Assembly (NCBI GenBank): GCA_003142355.1
Contig: PLMF01000249.1
Span: forward strand, 51,733 to 58,977
Direction of reading: 5' to 3'
DNA length: 7,245 nt
Source: Bryobacterales bacterium
Lineage (GTDB): Bacteria; Acidobacteriota; Terriglobia; Bryobacterales; Bryobacteraceae
The translations under genes and the position numbers were made by a program. Of the stretch, positions 1 through 6,017 are shown piece by piece. Under the pieces are notes generated by a model. The model saw only the letters and a list, made by a program, of their open reading frames with translations, was not told the origin of the DNA and did no database searches. Within the stretch, counting starts at the first letter, position 1. Every line of letters begins with the position of its first letter.

Positions 1-2552
1 GCGGCGCAACGGCCGAGGCGCTGGGGGACGCGTCGGCCAACCTGGGCGACAGCACCGGAGCGCTGGAGTGGTACGCGAAGAGCGGCGAATCCTTTGACGA
101 AGCGAACGACGGCGAGCACGCCGGCCAAGCGCGGCAAAAAGCGGCGGCACTGGAACTGCGCGTCTCGGGGGATATCGACCGGGCGACACAGAGAATTCTA
201 GGATCGCTTTTCGATCCGGCGAATCCGCCCGAGCCGCTGCCGATGGCCATGGCTTACGCCGATCTGTCGCAGGTAATGGGGGATGCGGGCGATGGATTCG
301 GCGCGGGAGAAGCGGCGGGGCGCGCGGCAACGGCTTTCGAAAAGCTGGGTTTCCTGGATCCGGAGAAGGTGGGTGCGGACGCGGCCCTCGATTCCTGGGT
401 GGCGCGGGGTTGCGAGATGGCTTCCGGGAAATCCGTCTACGATCTCTTGATGAAGGTGTGCCATGCGTATCTGTCGGTGTTTTCCGGGCGTGTGGCGCAA
501 TGCGCGGCGAGCGATCCGGCGCGGGCCCAGCGCAACGAGGATCTGGCCCATGGAATGGACGCGATCGGGTCGCGCATCTGGGCGGAGGCGGAGGCCGCGG
601 ATCGCGGTTTAATGCAGGCCATTCAAGTGTACTTTCCGCAAATGCCGGCGCAGACGGAAACGCCGCCGGACGACGGCGCCTTTGAGCGGGAGCAACAGAA
701 TGTGAACCAGGTGGATGCGGCGCTGCTGCAACTGCGTCAGTTGACGAACCAATTGTGGAGCGCGGGGCAGCCGGTCCAGCCGGTGTTCGGGATGCTGGAT
801 GGCCTGGAGCCGCAGGTCAAGGCGCTGCACATGCCGCTCTGTGAGGCCAAGTGGAAGCTGGAGTATGCCTACACGCAGATGGCGGCGGGAGAGGCGCGGA
901 AAGCGCTGGAGGCCGCCGAGGAGGCGCGCACCATTCTGTTAGGCGGAAGGCCGGCCAGGCTGAGTTCCTTCTCGCAGACGTATGAGCGGACGGTGTACCT
1001 GGACGCCTTGCTGCAGAAGATGCGCGCGTCGATGACGCTAGGCCAATTGAAGGACGGGCTCAATATATGCCTGGAGACGATCGCCGATTTTGAAGAGAGC
1101 CGATACCGGGTGAACAGTCCGTTGCGGCAAAGCGCGCATCTGAATTCGATGGTCGAGTTCTATACCGGCGCGGCTTTTGCGGCTTTCAAATTGAAGGAAT
1201 GGGACACCCTGCTGCAAGTGACGGAACTCATTAAGGCGCGGTCGGCCATTCGAAGCCGGCTGAGCGCGGACGTGCCGGAACTCCAGACGGAACCGCTGAT
1301 GCGGCAATTCCACCAGATCACGGCTGCGCTGCAGGATGCCGCGAACCAGCAGGACACGGCGAAGTTGGAGGACTTGAAGGCGCAGAGGCGCGACGTGTGC
1401 GATTTGCTGGCGATTGCGCGGGCGCGCGCGGCGGGCGCGGCCGAGCCTCCCCTGCTGAGCATTGAGGCAGTGCAGCGTGTGCTGGCGCCGGACGAAGCCG
1501 TGCTGGGATATTTCTTCCTCGGGCCCACGGTTTTGTTGATCGTGAAGATGGACCGGCAACGCTTCGATGTGGAGCGCATCGTCTTCAAATCGGAAGACGA
1601 AATGGCTCCGGTGAACGACCTACTGGAGGCGATCGAGGGGCTGGCCGCCAGCGGGCCGCTGGATCTGGATGCGGCGATTCAAGCGGCGGGAGAGCTTCTG
1701 CTGCCGGTGGGAGTGCGCGAGTTCCTCCGCGGCAAGGCGCGGGTGATCGTTTCGCCGCATCATGGGCTGCACCTGTTTCCCTTTCATGCGGCCAGTTGGG
1801 ACGGGAAGTTTCTCATTGAACGCTGCGCGGTGCGCTATATCCCGAATTTCAGCAGTTTGCTGCTGGAATGGCGCGGGCAGAAGGGGACGGGCGTGTTTGC
1901 GTTGGCGGTGAGCCGGTTCAACGTGGCGGGCGAGCAGTGCCCGGAGTTGGCGAATGCGGAAGAGGAGGCGCGCGCGATCGCGGGGATGTACGCGGAGCTG
2001 AACTTGAAGGCGGAGGCAGTGACCGGAGCGAGCGCGACCACCGAAGCGTTTCGCCAACTGGCGTTGGGGAACGGGCTGAGCGCTTATTCGGCGCTGCATC
2101 TGGCGACACACGGGACCAGCGTTTTTGCGAGCGAGGCGCAGGACGAGCCCATGGAATCGAAGCTGATGCTGGAGAACGGATGGATCGACGGGCTGGAACT
2201 GGCGACCTTTCACTTGCCGGCCGATGTGGCCGTGCTGAGCGCGTGCAACTCGGGGCAGCGGGCGGTGAGCGGCCGCGGGATGAGCAGCCTTCCGGGCGAC
2301 GACATTTTCGGGTTGCAATCCGCATTGTTTCAGGCGGGAGTGCACACCGTGTTGGGCAGTTTGTGGACTGTGGAGACGCAGGCGGCGTGCGCGGTGACAT
2401 CGGAATTTCATAGGAATTATGCGAAGGGAGATGCGGCGGAGATCGCATTGCAGAAAGCGGTACTGCGGTGGTTGGGCGAACATGGCGGAGCGGGAACCAT
2501 CTTGTGGGCTCCGTTTTTTCTGAGTTCGCTCGGCACGGCAAGCGTTCCGTAA
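1..2552 (+). CDS. TPR-like/CHAT domain caspase-like protease, 5' end cut by window
   Basis: The reading frame is open from the left edge (first full codon at base 3), so 849 residues are visible and the true start lies outside. The methionine codon at 243 is internal. Residues about 1-470 are Ala/Glu/Leu-rich helices of degenerate TPR type, including the E-x-x-KAR segment (408-414) that often precedes CHAT domains, then a charged, probably coiled segment (about 431-470). Residues about 486-849 form a full CHAT domain: the SPHHGLHLFPFHAAS block, then HLATHG with the presumed catalytic His703 (codon 2109-2111), then LSACNSG with Cys748 (codon 2244-2246), then the GxxDDxFGL, AGVHTVLGSLW and C-terminal WAPFFLSSLG blocks. 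CHAT proteins are caspase-like cysteine peptidases in the C14/separase clan. Some are activated by a partner or sensor and cleave a specific target. The N-terminal helices are probably the sensor or partner-binding part (inference). No signal peptide can be judged because the N-terminus is missing. The substrate is unknown. The small membrane-type gene 17 bp downstream is its likely partner. Confidence 0.95.
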   Translation, partial: GATAEALGDASANLGDSTGALEWYAKSGESFDEANDGEHAGQARQKAAALELRVSGDIDRATQRILGSLFDPANPPEPLPMAMAYADLSQVMGDAGDGFGAGEAAGRAATAFEKLGFLDPEKVGADAALDSWVARGCEMASGKSVYDLLMKVCHAYLSVFSGRVAQCAASDPARAQRNEDLAHGMDAIGSRIWAEAEAADRGLMQAIQVYFPQMPAQTETPPDDGAFEREQQNVNQVDAALLQLRQLTNQLWSAGQPVQPVFGMLDGLEPQVKALHMPLCEAKWKLEYAYTQMAAGEARKALEAAEEARTILLGGRPARLSSFSQTYERTVYLDALLQKMRASMTLGQLKDGLNICLETIADFEESRYRVNSPLRQSAHLNSMVEFYTGAAFAAFKLKEWDTLLQVTELIKARSAIRSRLSADVPELQTEPLMRQFHQITAALQDAANQQDTAKLEDLKAQRRDVCDLLAIARARAAGAAEPPLLSIEAVQRVLAPDEAVLGYFFLGPTVLLIVKMDRQRFDVERIVFKSEDEMAPVNDLLEAIEGLAASGPLDLDAAIQAAGELLLPVGVREFLRGKARVIVSPHHGLHLFPFHAASWDGKFLIERCAVRYIPNFSSLLLEWRGQKGTGVFALAVSRFNVAGEQCPELANAEEEARAIAGMYAELNLKAEAVTGASATTEAFRQLALGNGLSAYSALHLATHGTSVFASEAQDEPMESKLMLENGWIDGLELATFHLPADVAVLSACNSGQRAVSGRGMSSLPGDDIFGLQSALFQAGVHTVLGSLWTVETQAACAVTSEFHRNYAKGDAAEIALQKAVLRWLGEHGGAGTILWAPFFLSSLGTASVP

Positions 2553-2569
2553 GCCGTACACTAGGACAT

Positions 2570-2923
2570 ATGCCAAAACTGACCGTGTATTTCGAAGCCG
2601 CCCCGAATGCCGACCTGCAACAGGCCGCGGCACAGGTTCAGCAAAAGGCGGCTGCGCTGCCCGCGGTGGCGTCGGCGTCGGCGCAAGCCATGGTGACGCG
2701 CGGCCTGGGACCGCAAGAGATCATGATGGGGTTACAGCTTGCGTCCGGCGTGATGACGTCGGCGACGGCGGCGGTGATCGCGCTGACAGCATTATTGGCG
2801 GCGCTGAAGAAGCTGGCCGACGAGACGCCGGCCTTGAACAAGGTGATGGTGCAGGTAGGTTTGAAGAAAGTGCCCGTGGACCAGCTAACGACGCACGACG
2901 TACAGAAATTAGCGGGGGCGTAG
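2570..2923 (+). CDS. Small membrane-type protein, EACC1-like candidate partner of the CHAT protease
   Basis: This 117-residue protein begins at ATG 2570, 17 bp after the CHAT gene stop. A longer in-frame reading from 2468 would overlap the CHAT gene out of frame and is not credible. The nearest Shine-Dalgarno-like bases (AGGA, 2563-2566) are only 3 nt from the ATG, so translation may depend on ribosomes arriving from the CHAT gene. Visible layout: a strand (LTVYFEA, residues 4-10), an amphipathic Ala/Gln-rich helix (14-30), a short segment (about 33-42), a long hydrophobic helix (about 48-80, most apolar at 59-79), then two short strand-like stretches (KVMVQVG, 91-97, and KKVPVDQ, 99-105) and a final short helix. 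It has no signal peptide and no catalytic motif. This order resembles EACC1, the small effector-associated component found beside caspase-like and other peptidases in predicted bacterial conflict systems. That match is from memory of the fold layout, not a search. If right, it would anchor or regulate the CHAT effector. It is too short for a gasdermin. Confidence 0.75.
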   Translation: MPKLTVYFEAAPNADLQQAAAQVQQKAAALPAVASASAQAMVTRGLGPQEIMMGLQLASGVMTSATAAVIALTALLAALKKLADETPALNKVMVQVGLKKVPVDQLTTHDVQKLAGA

Positions 2924-2955
2924 GGGCGGCGGGCTTCCCGGACGGGCAAGAAAGA

Positions 2956-2995
2956 GTGTCGGCACGAGTGCCGACACGGCAGCCTGAGAGGCTGC
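2956..2995. repeat. Tandem double-hairpin intergenic repeat (REP-like)
   Basis: Two perfect inverted repeats lie side by side in the 84-bp gap between the small gene and the peptidase gene. The first has 10-bp arms GTGTCGGCAC (2956-2965) and GTGCCGACAC (2968-2977) around GA. The second has 7-bp arms GCAGCCT (2979-2985) and AGGCTGC (2989-2995) around GAG. No T-run follows on either strand, so it is not a standard intrinsic terminator, although it could stall polymerase or protect mRNA ends. The paired-hairpin form is typical of dispersed REP-type elements. I have the impression of similar elements in Solibacter-like genomes, but copy number cannot be seen here. The second stem ends 12 nt before the peptidase ATG and may affect its translation. 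Confidence 0.8.
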
Positions 2996-3007
2996 GCCAC
3001 AAGAGAT

Positions 3008-4837
3008 ATGGTTCGTTTGATTGCGTGGTGGTGGGCCTTCGCCGCTCTCGGCCTGGGCCAGCCGCACTCGGCTTTCGAGCCCGCCGCTGCCAGGGCCGCG
3101 GCCTCGCTGACGGCCAGCACCAAGGACGCCCGGCGCGATTTGCTCACCACCGGCGAGAAGTCGGATTGGAACCAGACGGCGCCGTATGCCGAGGCCGTGG
3201 AGCTGGCCCGACGCTTCGAGCGCGCCTCGCGGTTCGTCAAGGTGCTGGATATCGGCACGACGCCCGAGGGGCGCACCATGATCGCTATCGTGGTGTCGAA
3301 GGAACGCGCCTTCACACCCACCGCGGCGGCCAAAACGAACAGGGCCATCCTCATGATCCAAAGCGGCATTCACGCTGGTGAAATCGAAGGCAAAGATACG
3401 GCGCTGATGCTGGTCCGCGACATGACGGCCGGCAAGCGCTACGCCGGGTGGCTCGACCATGCCATCTTCGTCGTCATTCCGGTGTTCAACGTGGACGGAC
3501 ACGAGAATTTCAGCCCCTATCACCGGCCGAGCCAGAACGGGCCCAAGTCCACCGGTCTGCGGACCAACGCGCAGCGGCTCAATCTGAACCGCGATTACAT
3601 CAAGGCGGACACGCCCGAGATGCGCGCGTGGCTGCGGCTGTTCAACGCGTGGACGCCCGATTTCCTCATCGACAACCACGTCACCGACGGATCGGATTTT
3701 CAGTACGACGTGACCTGGGACATGGCGCGCAACCAGGATCTGGCGGAGCCGGCGGGCGCCTGGGTGCGGGAGAAGTTCATTCCCGAGCTCGACCGGCGCA
3801 TGGCCGCGGACGGCCACCTGGTGGCGCCCTACGGCGGCTTGCGTTTGGCCGGCGGTCGGCGCGAGTTCTTCATGGAAGTGTTTTCGCCGCGCTATTCGCA
3901 CTTGTACGCCGCCGCGCAGAACCGCCCCTCGCTGCTGGTGGAGACGCACAGCTTGAAGGCGGCGAAAACGCGCGCCTGGGCCAACTACGACATCATGCGC
4001 CATTCGATCGACATCATTACGGCCGATCCCCAGGCGTTGCGGCGCGCCGTGCGGGAGGCGGACCGCGAGCTGGCATCGCGCGCGGGTGTGCCCACGGCGC
4101 CGCCCGTCTACCTGGCCGGCAAGGTGAGCGACAAAAGCCGGCCGCTGGTTTACCACGCGCTTAAAACCGGGCAGTTTCAGAGCGAGGTCACGGGCGCCGG
4201 CGTCACCCGGTATCTGGGGGAGCCGGACGATCTCGATACGCGCATTCACGACCAGATCGAGACCACCGTCGAGGCGCGGATGCCCCTGGGCTACCTGCTT
4301 CCCGCGGCGTGGAAGGATCTGGCCGAACTGCTGGCGCTTCACGGAGTGGAAATGCAGCGCACCGCCAAGCCCATCGAACAGGAGTTCGAAACCTACCGGT
4401 TCACGGGGACGAAGTTGGCGGGCTCTCCCTTCGAAGGCCGCGTGATGGTGGATTTCGAGGTGAAGCCGGTGCGGGAGAAAGTCGCATTTCCGGCGGGGTC
4501 GTACTGGATTCCCATCGAGCAGCGCCGCGCGCGCCTGATTCTGTCGATGCTGGAACCGCAGGCCCCCGATTCCTTCGCTCGCTGGGGATTGATGAACCAG
4601 GTGTTCGAAGGCGGCGGGCGAGGGGGCGTGGGCGAATACCTTTCGGAACCGATCGCGCGGCGCATGATGGCCGATTCGCCGGAACTGCGAAAACAATTCG
4701 AGGAGAGGCTGGCGGCGGATGCGAAGTTCGCGTCGGACCGGCAGGCCCGCCTCGCATGGTGGCTTCAGCATTCCAAATACGACGCCAGCGACGCGGGCAG
4801 GTATCCGATTGTGCGGGTGTGGGAGAAGACGTGGTGA
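3008..4837 (+). CDS. Secreted M14 family zinc carboxypeptidase
   Basis: This 609-residue metallopeptidase is predicted to remove C-terminal residues from peptides outside the cytoplasm. Residues 1 to about 22 are a signal peptide: a short basic start, then a Trp/Ala/Leu core, ending near HSA. The M14 core follows. The zinc motif is HAGE (His122, Glu125) in QSGIHAGEIEGKD. NVDGHENF lies at 161-168. NLNRDY (192-197) supplies the Asn-Arg pair that in carboxypeptidase A binds the substrate carboxylate. The third zinc ligand is His224 in IDNHVTDG. The likely catalytic base is Glu312 in LLVETHS. Residues about 340-609 are the C-terminal extension common in the large bacterial members of this family, including a PAGSYWIPIEQ stretch and MLEPQAPDS, so the protein looks full length. 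The ribosome site is weak (AAGAGA just before the ATG). The gene sits behind a double-hairpin repeat and is probably transcribed apart from the CHAT cassette. Exact specificity cannot be read from the sequence. Its codons end in C more often near the start than those of the CHAT gene, a mild difference only. Confidence 0.94.
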   Translation: MVRLIAWWWAFAALGLGQPHSAFEPAAARAAASLTASTKDARRDLLTTGEKSDWNQTAPYAEAVELARRFERASRFVKVLDIGTTPEGRTMIAIVVSKERAFTPTAAAKTNRAILMIQSGIHAGEIEGKDTALMLVRDMTAGKRYAGWLDHAIFVVIPVFNVDGHENFSPYHRPSQNGPKSTGLRTNAQRLNLNRDYIKADTPEMRAWLRLFNAWTPDFLIDNHVTDGSDFQYDVTWDMARNQDLAEPAGAWVREKFIPELDRRMAADGHLVAPYGGLRLAGGRREFFMEVFSPRYSHLYAAAQNRPSLLVETHSLKAAKTRAWANYDIMRHSIDIITADPQALRRAVREADRELASRAGVPTAPPVYLAGKVSDKSRPLVYHALKTGQFQSEVTGAGVTRYLGEPDDLDTRIHDQIETTVEARMPLGYLLPAAWKDLAELLALHGVEMQRTAKPIEQEFETYRFTGTKLAGSPFEGRVMVDFEVKPVREKVAFPAGSYWIPIEQRRARLILSMLEPQAPDSFARWGLMNQVFEGGGRGGVGEYLSEPIARRMMADSPELRKQFEERLAADAKFASDRQARLAWWLQHSKYDASDAGRYPIVRVWEKTW

Positions 4838-4848
4838 AAGAAGCTCGC

Positions 4849-4920
4849 AGCGATCAGCTTTCAGCTCTCAGCCATCGGCAGCGCCAGGTCTGGCTGAGCG
4901 CTGATTGCTGATCGCTGACA
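4849..4920. repeat. Long inverted repeat of GCTGANN heptads, likely bidirectional terminator
   Basis: The 26-bp arms 4849-4874 and 4891-4916 are reverse complements at 23 of 26 positions, around a 16-nt loop. Both arms are built from 7-bp units. On the right these are GCTGAGC (4893), GCTGATT (4900), GCTGATC (4907) and GCTGACA (4914). On the left the same unit appears inverted as ATCAGCT (4853), TTCAGCT (4860) and CTCAGCC (4867). The element fills almost all of the 86-bp gap between two convergent genes. On the + strand it is followed by a T-rich stretch (4922-4936), so it could end the peptidase transcript. The T-run on the other side is weaker. It may have expanded from a short unit or be a non-autonomous mobile hairpin. 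Similar GCTGAT-type hairpins occur between genes in several unrelated phyla, as I recall. Confidence 0.82.
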
Positions 4921-4923
4921 GCT

Positions 4924-5574
4924 TTATTGCTTTTTCTCGCCCGGCCGCATGAGGGTGGGGGCTGCCTTCTTTTGCTCCTCCTTCTTTTCCTCGTCCTCGG
5001 CGGCCTTCTTTTCCGCGGCCTGCGCGGCCTCGCGCTCGGTGGGCCGCATGGCCTCTTGCCGCGCCTTCCTTTCCTTCCGCTGGCGGTCTTCGAAGTCCTT
5101 GGCGCGCTGGCCCAGGTCCGCACTAGCCGTCTCGAGGCTGTCGGCGGTGGTTTCGATGGCCTGTTTCAACACGAAGCCGTACCGCTCCATGTCTTTCGGA
5201 TGGCTGTCCTGGGCCTTCTGCAACAGGGGAAGCATTTCCTTCTCGACGGATGTCACGGCCGCCAGGCCGAGCTTGATATCCCGCCCGCGCGCGATGGCGT
5301 CGTCGGCCAAGTCGTCGATGGCATCGACGATCTTGGAGTAATCGTCCAGCGCGTCGTGGATGAGGATCGAGCGGCCGGCCTTTTCCTTGGCCAGGAGGCT
5401 CTTGATCATTTCGGCGCGCTCCCGGGCGAAACCGGCGTAGAGCTTGAGCCGCTGGTTGGGCTCCTGCACCTCCTTGATCTGGTCGATCTCGTCGGCGGTC
5501 AGAAAATCGCGGTGCGCCAGACCCTGCGCGTATCCCGGGGCCGCCAGCAACAGACACCACAGCAGGGTCTTCAC
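4924..5574 (-). CDS. Exported helical protein with charged Lys/Glu-rich tail, unknown function
   Basis: This 216-residue protein starts at GTG 5574, the only good start. It is preceded by GGAAGG (5584-5589) with a 9-nt spacer. It overlaps the upstream gene by 4 nt (GTGA), so the two are probably translationally coupled. Residues 1-16 are a clear signal peptide (Lys2, Leu-rich core, PGYA before Gln17). Residues about 30-150 are all helical, with an EPNQRLKLYA stretch, a DYSKIVDAIDDL stretch and a PKDMERYGFVLKQA stretch. From about 155 to the end it is a highly charged Lys/Glu/Arg/Ala segment, likely a long single helix or a disordered tail. I recognise no enzyme motif or known domain. The helical core has the same order of landmarks as the gene just upstream, suggesting a distant duplicate. 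It is the last gene of the - strand operon, and its stop lies next to the heptad hairpin. Its place after an exported TPR protein suggests an envelope or periplasmic role (inference). Confidence 0.85.
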   Translation of the reverse strand: MKTLLWCLLLAAPGYAQGLAHRDFLTADEIDQIKEVQEPNQRLKLYAGFARERAEMIKSLLAKEKAGRSILIHDALDDYSKIVDAIDDLADDAIARGRDIKLGLAAVTSVEKEMLPLLQKAQDSHPKDMERYGFVLKQAIETTADSLETASADLGQRAKDFEDRQRKERKARQEAMRPTEREAAQAAEKKAAEDEEKKEEQKKAAPTLMRPGEKKQ

Positions 5575-6017
5575 TTTGGTTTACCTTCCATCAATCCCAG
5601 CAGCAGCGCGTCGTGCACCTGCTGGACCCGGGCCTTCACTTGATCCAGCAGCGGCCGGTCCGTATAATCCATGTCCCGCTGGAAACTGTCGAGCTTCTTG
5701 GACAAGTCGCGGGTTGCGATCTCGGCCGACTTGAACCATCTCGGACTGTTGCGCGGGTTCTTGCCGGTTTTCATGAGGGAATCGTAGGCGAGGTCGACGG
5801 ACTGCTGGATTTCGCCGGCAGCGGCGGCGGCGGCCTGGTTATCGCCATTCCCGTACGCTTCCCGCGCGGCCTTCAACGCCACGGCGGCGTTGTCGAGCGC
5901 CAGTTTAGAGCGCTTTCCCAGGTTGGGTTCGGCGAGGGCCGTTTTCAGGTCTGCCCGCAAGGGCCCCGCCCACGCGCAACAGAACATCAGCACCGCCGGC
6001 AGCAACCCGATCCGCAT
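5571..6017 (-). CDS. Small exported helical protein, unknown function
   Basis: This 148-residue protein starts at ATG 6017, with GGAG (6026-6029) 8 nt upstream. GTG at 6020, one codon earlier and 5 nt from the same site, is an equally usable start giving 149 residues. With either start it overlaps the stop of the TPR gene (GTGATG), so coupling is likely. The N-terminus is a signal peptide: Arg, then a hydrophobic core to about residue 17. Cleavage is plausible after AWA or after LRA, five residues later. The two cysteines in the core do not fit a lipobox. The rest is Ala-rich helix: AEPNLGKRSKLALDNA, an EIQQSVDLAYDSL stretch, and a C-terminal LLDQVKARVQQVHDALL helix. No known domain is recognised. 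It shares landmark order with the 216-residue protein encoded next in the operon. It probably works with that protein and the TPR protein outside the cytoplasm (inference). Confidence 0.84.
   Translation of the reverse strand: MRIGLLPAVLMFCCAWAGPLRADLKTALAEPNLGKRSKLALDNAAVALKAAREAYGNGDNQAAAAAAGEIQQSVDLAYDSLMKTGKNPRNSPRWFKSAEIATRDLSKKLDSFQRDMDYTDRPLLDQVKARVQQVHDALLLGLMEGKPK
5584..5589 (-). promoter_or_regulatory. Ribosome binding site GGAAGG supporting a GTG start
   Basis: GGAAGG on the - strand lies 9 nt before GTG 5574. It sits inside the last codons of the upstream gene and fixes the unusual GTG start of the 216-residue protein, since no ATG is nearby. Confidence 0.7.

Noticed and set aside
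1..2552. Csx29-type TPR-CHAT of a CRISPR gRAMP (Craspase) system
   Set aside because: There is no gRAMP effector, CRISPR array or other cas gene in the window, and the neighbour is a small membrane-type protein. The missing left side leaves a small doubt.
2468..2569. Extended start for the small CHAT-linked gene inside the CHAT coding end
   Set aside because: It would add Arg/Ser/Gly-rich residues from an out-of-frame reading of the CHAT C-terminus. The ATG at 2570 gives a well-formed beta-strand N-terminus.
1620..2633. Open frame on the - strand opposite the CHAT domain
   Set aside because: It has antisense composition rich in Arg, Gln and His, while the sense frame has full CHAT motifs and the small gene's start lies within it.
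2570..2923. Bacterial gasdermin next to a caspase-like protease
   Set aside because: At 117 residues with one hydrophobic helix it is far too short for a gasdermin pore-forming fold.
2956..2995. Intrinsic (Rho-independent) terminator
   Set aside because: Neither stem is followed by a T-run on either strand, and the two-stem structure fits a REP-like repeat better.
2909..4771. Long open frame on the - strand opposite the M14 peptidase gene
   Set aside because: It is rich in Arg, His, Pro and Gln with no recognisable motif, as expected for the antisense of a high-GC gene. The + strand carries a complete M14 signature.
4927..5643. Open frame on the + strand over the 216-residue exported protein gene
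   Set aside because: Its Leu/Gly-rich low-complexity start is the complement of the Lys/Glu tail codons. The - strand frame has a signal peptide, ribosome site and operon overlap.
5571..6017. Lipoprotein signal on the 148-residue protein
   Set aside because: The Cys pair follows LMF, which does not fit the small-residue lipobox rule, and standard cleavage sites (AWA, LRA) are present downstream.
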